A stretch of DNA of 7,312 nt from an uncultured Gemmatimonadota bacterium (lineage in GTDB: Bacteria; Gemmatimonadota; Gemmatimonadetes; Gemmatimonadales; Gemmatimonadaceae), in the NCBI GenBank assembly GCA_946479015.1, contig CAMLEQ010000186.1:1-7312 (forward strand). Reading direction: 5' to 3'. This document shows positions 4,941 through 7,312 of the stretch, one piece after another; within the stretch, counting starts at the first letter, position 1, and each line of letters begins with the position of its first letter. The notes beneath the pieces were generated by a model. That model did no database searches. It was not told where the DNA came from and worked only from the letters and a program-made list of their open reading frames with translations. The position numbers and the translations under genes were made by a program.

Positions 4941-5339
4941 TCAGTGGCCGACGGCGAGCGCCCCCACCGCCGCGCCGAGCACGGTGCCGAGCCAGAAGCT
5001 GCCGCGGCGATAGAAGGGGGGGGCCGGACGCTCCAGCAGCGCCACGTGCCGGTCGCTCACTCTCGTGGTCGCGCCGGTGACCAGCGCCGTGGCGTTTCCA
5101 TCCCTCACGCGGAGGATCCTGAAGCGCGCCACGAGAGCGTCGCGCCGCTCGGGGTCCACCGCGATGCCCACCATCCCCGGCTTCACCCAGCCGTGCGTCG
5201 CGGCGGGACAGGTGAAGGTGAAGGTGCTGTCCCCCACCTTCGCGATCTCGAAGCGGTACGCGCTCTCCTGGGCGCGCGCGGGGCGCGCGCCCGCGAGCGC
5301 GAGAAGCAACGCGGCGACGATGGACAGGACCGGTCGCAC
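4941..5339 (-). CDS. Exported protein of unknown function (132 aa) coupled to rseP, with C-terminal membrane helix
   Basis: The family is not recognised. Residues 1-24 are a signal peptide (MRPVLSIVAALLLALAGARPARAQ). The mature part is short and strand-rich: YRFEIAKVGDSTFTFTC, then WVKPGMVGIAVDPERRDALVARFRIL at 51-76, then GNATALVTGATTRVSDRHVALL at 81-102. This looks like a small beta domain binding or displaying something outside the membrane. Residues about 115-131 (FWLGTVLGAAVGALAVG) form a Gly/Ala-rich hydrophobic segment that could anchor the C-terminus or oligomerise. One cysteine (44) remains after processing. The start is GTG 5339, one base after the rseP stop (TGA-C-GTG), with no separate Shine-Dalgarno sequence, so it is probably translated by reinitiation from rseP. 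In many bacteria bamA stands after rseP; this gene takes that place here. Confidence 0.8.
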   Translation of the reverse strand: MRPVLSIVAALLLALAGARPARAQESAYRFEIAKVGDSTFTFTCPAATHGWVKPGMVGIAVDPERRDALVARFRILRVRDGNATALVTGATTRVSDRHVALLERPAPPFYRRGSFWLGTVLGAAVGALAVGH

Positions 5340-5340
5340 G

Positions 5341-6786
5341 TCAGAGGCGGAAGAGATTGCGGACCCAGTTTGTGATGTCGTTGAACATCACGATCACGAA
5401 CAGGAGCGCGATCGCCGCGAGGCCGAAGCGCAGCAAGTACTCGCGCGTGCGCGCGCTCAGCGCGCTCCCCTTCGCCGCCTCCACGACGTTCAGCACGATC
5501 TGCCCTCCGTCGAGGATGGGGATGGGGAGGAGATTGAACACGGCCACGTTGATGCTCACGATCGCGAGCAGAGAAAGCAACGCTTCCCACCCCCGCCTGG
5601 CCGCGGTGGCGCTGGCGCGCCCGATGGCGATCGGGCCGTTCAGCTTGCGCACCGAGAGCTGCCCGGTCGCGAGATTCTTCAACGCCGTCACCACCGCCCC
5701 GGCCACTCCCCAGGTCTCGCTCCACCCCGCCTGCATCGCCCGCCCCAAGGGGACCGGCAGGCGCTCGGCGGACGTGCGCCGCTGCGCGCCGATCTTCCCC
5801 ACCGTCTCCTGCTGTCCGGTGATCGGGTCGGTCTGCGTCATGGAGTCGGGCGTGATCGTGAGCCGCACGAGGCGCCCCTTGCGGGCCACCTGGAACTCGA
5901 GCGGCCGCCCCGGCGCGCTCTCGATGCGCCGCACGATGTCCCCCCACGAGCGTGCTGGCGTCCCTCCCACGGCCACCACGCTGTCGCCTGCCAGCAGCCC
6001 ACCGTGCTCCGCGGGGCTGTCGGGCATCACCTGATCGATCACCGGCGACGAGTACGGCTGGATGGCGTAGAGGACCTGGTCCGCGGTCGCGCCGCCGGGG
6101 CCGAGCGGCACGTGGACGGTGGCGCGCTGGGTACGAAGGGTGAGCACGCGGCGGCCATTCGCGCTGTCCACGCGATCCGCCACGTCGTTCCAGGTGGACA
6201 CCGGCGCCCCGTCGACGGCCAGGATCGTGTCCCCCGGCGCCATGCGCTGCGCGACCTCCGGCGCGGCGGGGATCGGCCGCACATCGCCCACCACGCGCGT
6301 GCGGATCACCGCTTCCCCCAACGACCATGCGAGCCCCGTGAGGACGACGAAGCCGAGCAGCATGTTCATCGTGACGCCGGCGAGCATGATCACGAGGCGC
6401 GCCCAGAGCGGCTTCGACTCGAACCACCGGTGCTCGGGGACGGGATGCGGCCCGAAGGGAGCCATCCCGTTCGGGTCGTACCAGCGCGGGAGCGGCTGCC
6501 CGGAGGATGCGTCTGGCGCCGGGTGCTCCCCGCCCCCCTCGATGAATGCCATCGTCTCATCGTCGCGCGAGGCCATCCGGACGTAGCCGCCGAGCGGGAT
6601 CGCCGCGAGGACGTACTCCGTCTCCCCCCACTTCCGGCTCCAGAGCGCCGGGCCGAAGCCGATGGAGAAGCGCGGCGCGTAGACGCCGAGCGCCTTGGCG
6701 GCGAGGAAATGTCCGAGCTCGTGAATGAAGATCACGAGCCCGAACACGAACACGATGGCGAGGAACGAACGGAGCACGTCTAGCAT
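5341..6786 (-). CDS. rseP: RseP-family site-2 intramembrane zinc metalloprotease
   Basis: A 481-residue inner-membrane protease that cuts membrane-embedded anti-sigma factors and remnant signal peptides. In the first membrane helix (about 8-30) the zinc motif HELGH is at 22-26, with Glu23 catalytic. The third zinc ligand lies in FNLLPIPILDGG at 417-428 (Asp426), together with Asn418. A second membrane segment is at about 130-156, and the last ones at about 401-421 and 454-470. Two PDZ domains lie between, at about 165-228 (with APGDTILAVDGAPVSTWNDV) and 246-315 (with HGGLLAGDSVVAVGGTPARSW). A region of about 45 residues, 78-125, between the membrane-reentrant part and the second helix is longer than in E. 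coli RseP and rich in Pro, Gly and Trp. The start ATG overlaps the dxr stop by seven bases, so the genes are coupled. All catalytic residues are intact. No sigma-E or anti-sigma gene is visible nearby. Confidence 0.96.
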   Translation of the reverse strand: MLDVLRSFLAIVFVFGLVIFIHELGHFLAAKALGVYAPRFSIGFGPALWSRKWGETEYVLAAIPLGGYVRMASRDDETMAFIEGGGEHPAPDASSGQPLPRWYDPNGMAPFGPHPVPEHRWFESKPLWARLVIMLAGVTMNMLLGFVVLTGLAWSLGEAVIRTRVVGDVRPIPAAPEVAQRMAPGDTILAVDGAPVSTWNDVADRVDSANGRRVLTLRTQRATVHVPLGPGGATADQVLYAIQPYSSPVIDQVMPDSPAEHGGLLAGDSVVAVGGTPARSWGDIVRRIESAPGRPLEFQVARKGRLVRLTITPDSMTQTDPITGQQETVGKIGAQRRTSAERLPVPLGRAMQAGWSETWGVAGAVVTALKNLATGQLSVRKLNGPIAIGRASATAARRGWEALLSLLAIVSINVAVFNLLPIPILDGGQIVLNVVEAAKGSALSARTREYLLRFGLAAIALLFVIVMFNDITNWVRNLFRL

Positions 6787-7312
6787 CGCACCATCTCTCT
6801 CACGAAGCGGCGGGCACGCTGGTCCACCGACACGAGCGCGTCGCGCGAGTCTCCCGGGGCATCCCCGAGCGCGGTCAGCGCTGCATCGATCGTGCGCGGG
6901 ATGTCGCCGAAGCTGATCTGCCCGTCCAGGAAGAGCGCGACGGCCTGCTCGTTCGCGGCATTGAACACCGCCGGCGCGGCCCCGCCCCGGCGGCCGGCGG
7001 CGATCCCCAGCCGCAGCGCCGGAAAGTCGTGCGCGCGCACCCGCTCGAAGGTGAGCGGGGAGAGCTCCACCGGATCGAACGGTGGTACCCCGGCGTCCGC
7101 CACCCGTTCGGGGTGGGTGAGCGCGTAGAGCACGGGAAGCTCCATGCTCGGCACGCCCATCTGCGCCAGCACCGACCCGTCCACGAACTCCACGAACGAG
7201 TGCACCACGCTCTGCGGGTGCACCACCACCTCGATGCGGTCGTAGTCGAGCCCGAACAGGTAGTGCGCCTCGATCACCTCGAGCGCCTTGTTGGCGAGGG
7301 TGGCGCTGTCGA
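6780..7312 (-). CDS. dxr: 1-deoxy-D-xylulose 5-phosphate reductoisomerase, C-terminal 176 residues (runs off right edge)
   Basis: DXR converts 1-deoxyxylulose 5-phosphate to 2-C-methylerythritol 4-phosphate with NADPH, the first committed step of the MEP isoprenoid pathway, in the cytoplasm. The window holds roughly the last 45 percent. It starts within DSATLANKALEVIEAHYLFG, which contains the substrate and metal ligands equivalent to E. coli Ser222, Asn227, Lys228 and Glu231. HPQSVVHSFVEFVDGSVLAQ and FNAANEQAVALFLDG follow, both hallmark segments of the family. The C-terminal helical domain is complete, with ALVSVDQRARRFVREM near the end. The frame is open to the edge at 7312; the GTG at 7275-7277 (Val of LEVIEAH) is internal and not a start. 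The NADPH-binding half lies outside. The stop overlaps the rseP start (ATGCTAG), the common dxr-rseP order. Confidence 0.97.
   Translation of the reverse strand, partial: DSATLANKALEVIEAHYLFGLDYDRIEVVVHPQSVVHSFVEFVDGSVLAQMGVPSMELPVLYALTHPERVADAGVPPFDPVELSPLTFERVRAHDFPALRLGIAAGRRGGAAPAVFNAANEQAVALFLDGQISFGDIPRTIDAALTALGDAPGDSRDALVSVDQRARRFVREMVRC

Noticed and set aside
5065..6783. 572-residue open frame on the plus strand opposite rseP
   Set aside because: The product is low-complexity His/Arg/Glu-rich and the opposite strand encodes an intact RseP with HELGH, PDZ and LDG motifs.
1..7312. CRISPR array, tRNA, transposase or toxin-antitoxin pair
   Set aside because: No regularly spaced repeats, cloverleaf-type sequence, transposase motifs or recognisable toxin or antitoxin families were seen on either strand.

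Overview
The window is visibly GC-rich, densely packed bacterial chromosome, with strong G/C preference at third codon positions. The mix of conserved housekeeping genes, a PknB-type kinase with an extracytoplasmic PEGA-like tail, and several small exported proteins of unrecognised family (signal peptides ending in A-x-A/Q) best fits a Gemmatimonadota-like organism. That assignment is an inference from overall style, not from a marker gene I could compare. I see no tRNA, rRNA, CRISPR array, insertion sequence or phage gene.

Layout, left to right. (1) 1-710, minus strand: the rpsO-pnp locus, with ribosomal protein S15 first and then the start of polynucleotide phosphorylase, which runs off the left edge. 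A strong hairpin plus T-run lies between the two genes, and a good sigma-70-type promoter lies upstream of rpsO. (2) 722-2326, plus strand, divergent from rpsO: a transmembrane Ser/Thr protein kinase. (3) 2313-3606, minus strand: three genes joined by start/stop overlaps. In transcription order these are an exported 193-residue protein, an exported 159-residue protein and a 78-residue zinc-finger protein. The last gene overlaps the 3' end of the kinase gene tail to tail. A clear promoter (TTGACC-N17-TAGCGT) precedes the cassette. (4) 3713-4519, minus strand: a GNAT acetyltransferase with an unrecognised N-terminal domain. (5) 4667-4924, plus strand: a small protein with one membrane helix and a coiled coil, divergent from the acetyltransferase. 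(6) 4941-7312, minus strand: dxr (partial, runs off the right edge), rseP, and a small exported protein, all tightly coupled.

How the parts relate. rpsO-pnp is translation plus RNA decay. dxr-rseP is isoprenoid synthesis plus site-2 intramembrane proteolysis, part of the widespread lipid and envelope gene cluster. Here an unknown exported protein directly follows rseP, where many bacteria have bamA. The kinase, the three-gene cassette and the membrane coiled-coil protein are the accessory and least understood part of the window. The most unusual items are the FYVE/AN1-like cross-brace zinc finger encoded in the coupled cassette, the perfect 24-bp palindrome at the kinase/zinc-finger convergent junction, and the structured rpsO-pnp spacer. 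I found no clear defence system or other discrete novel system.
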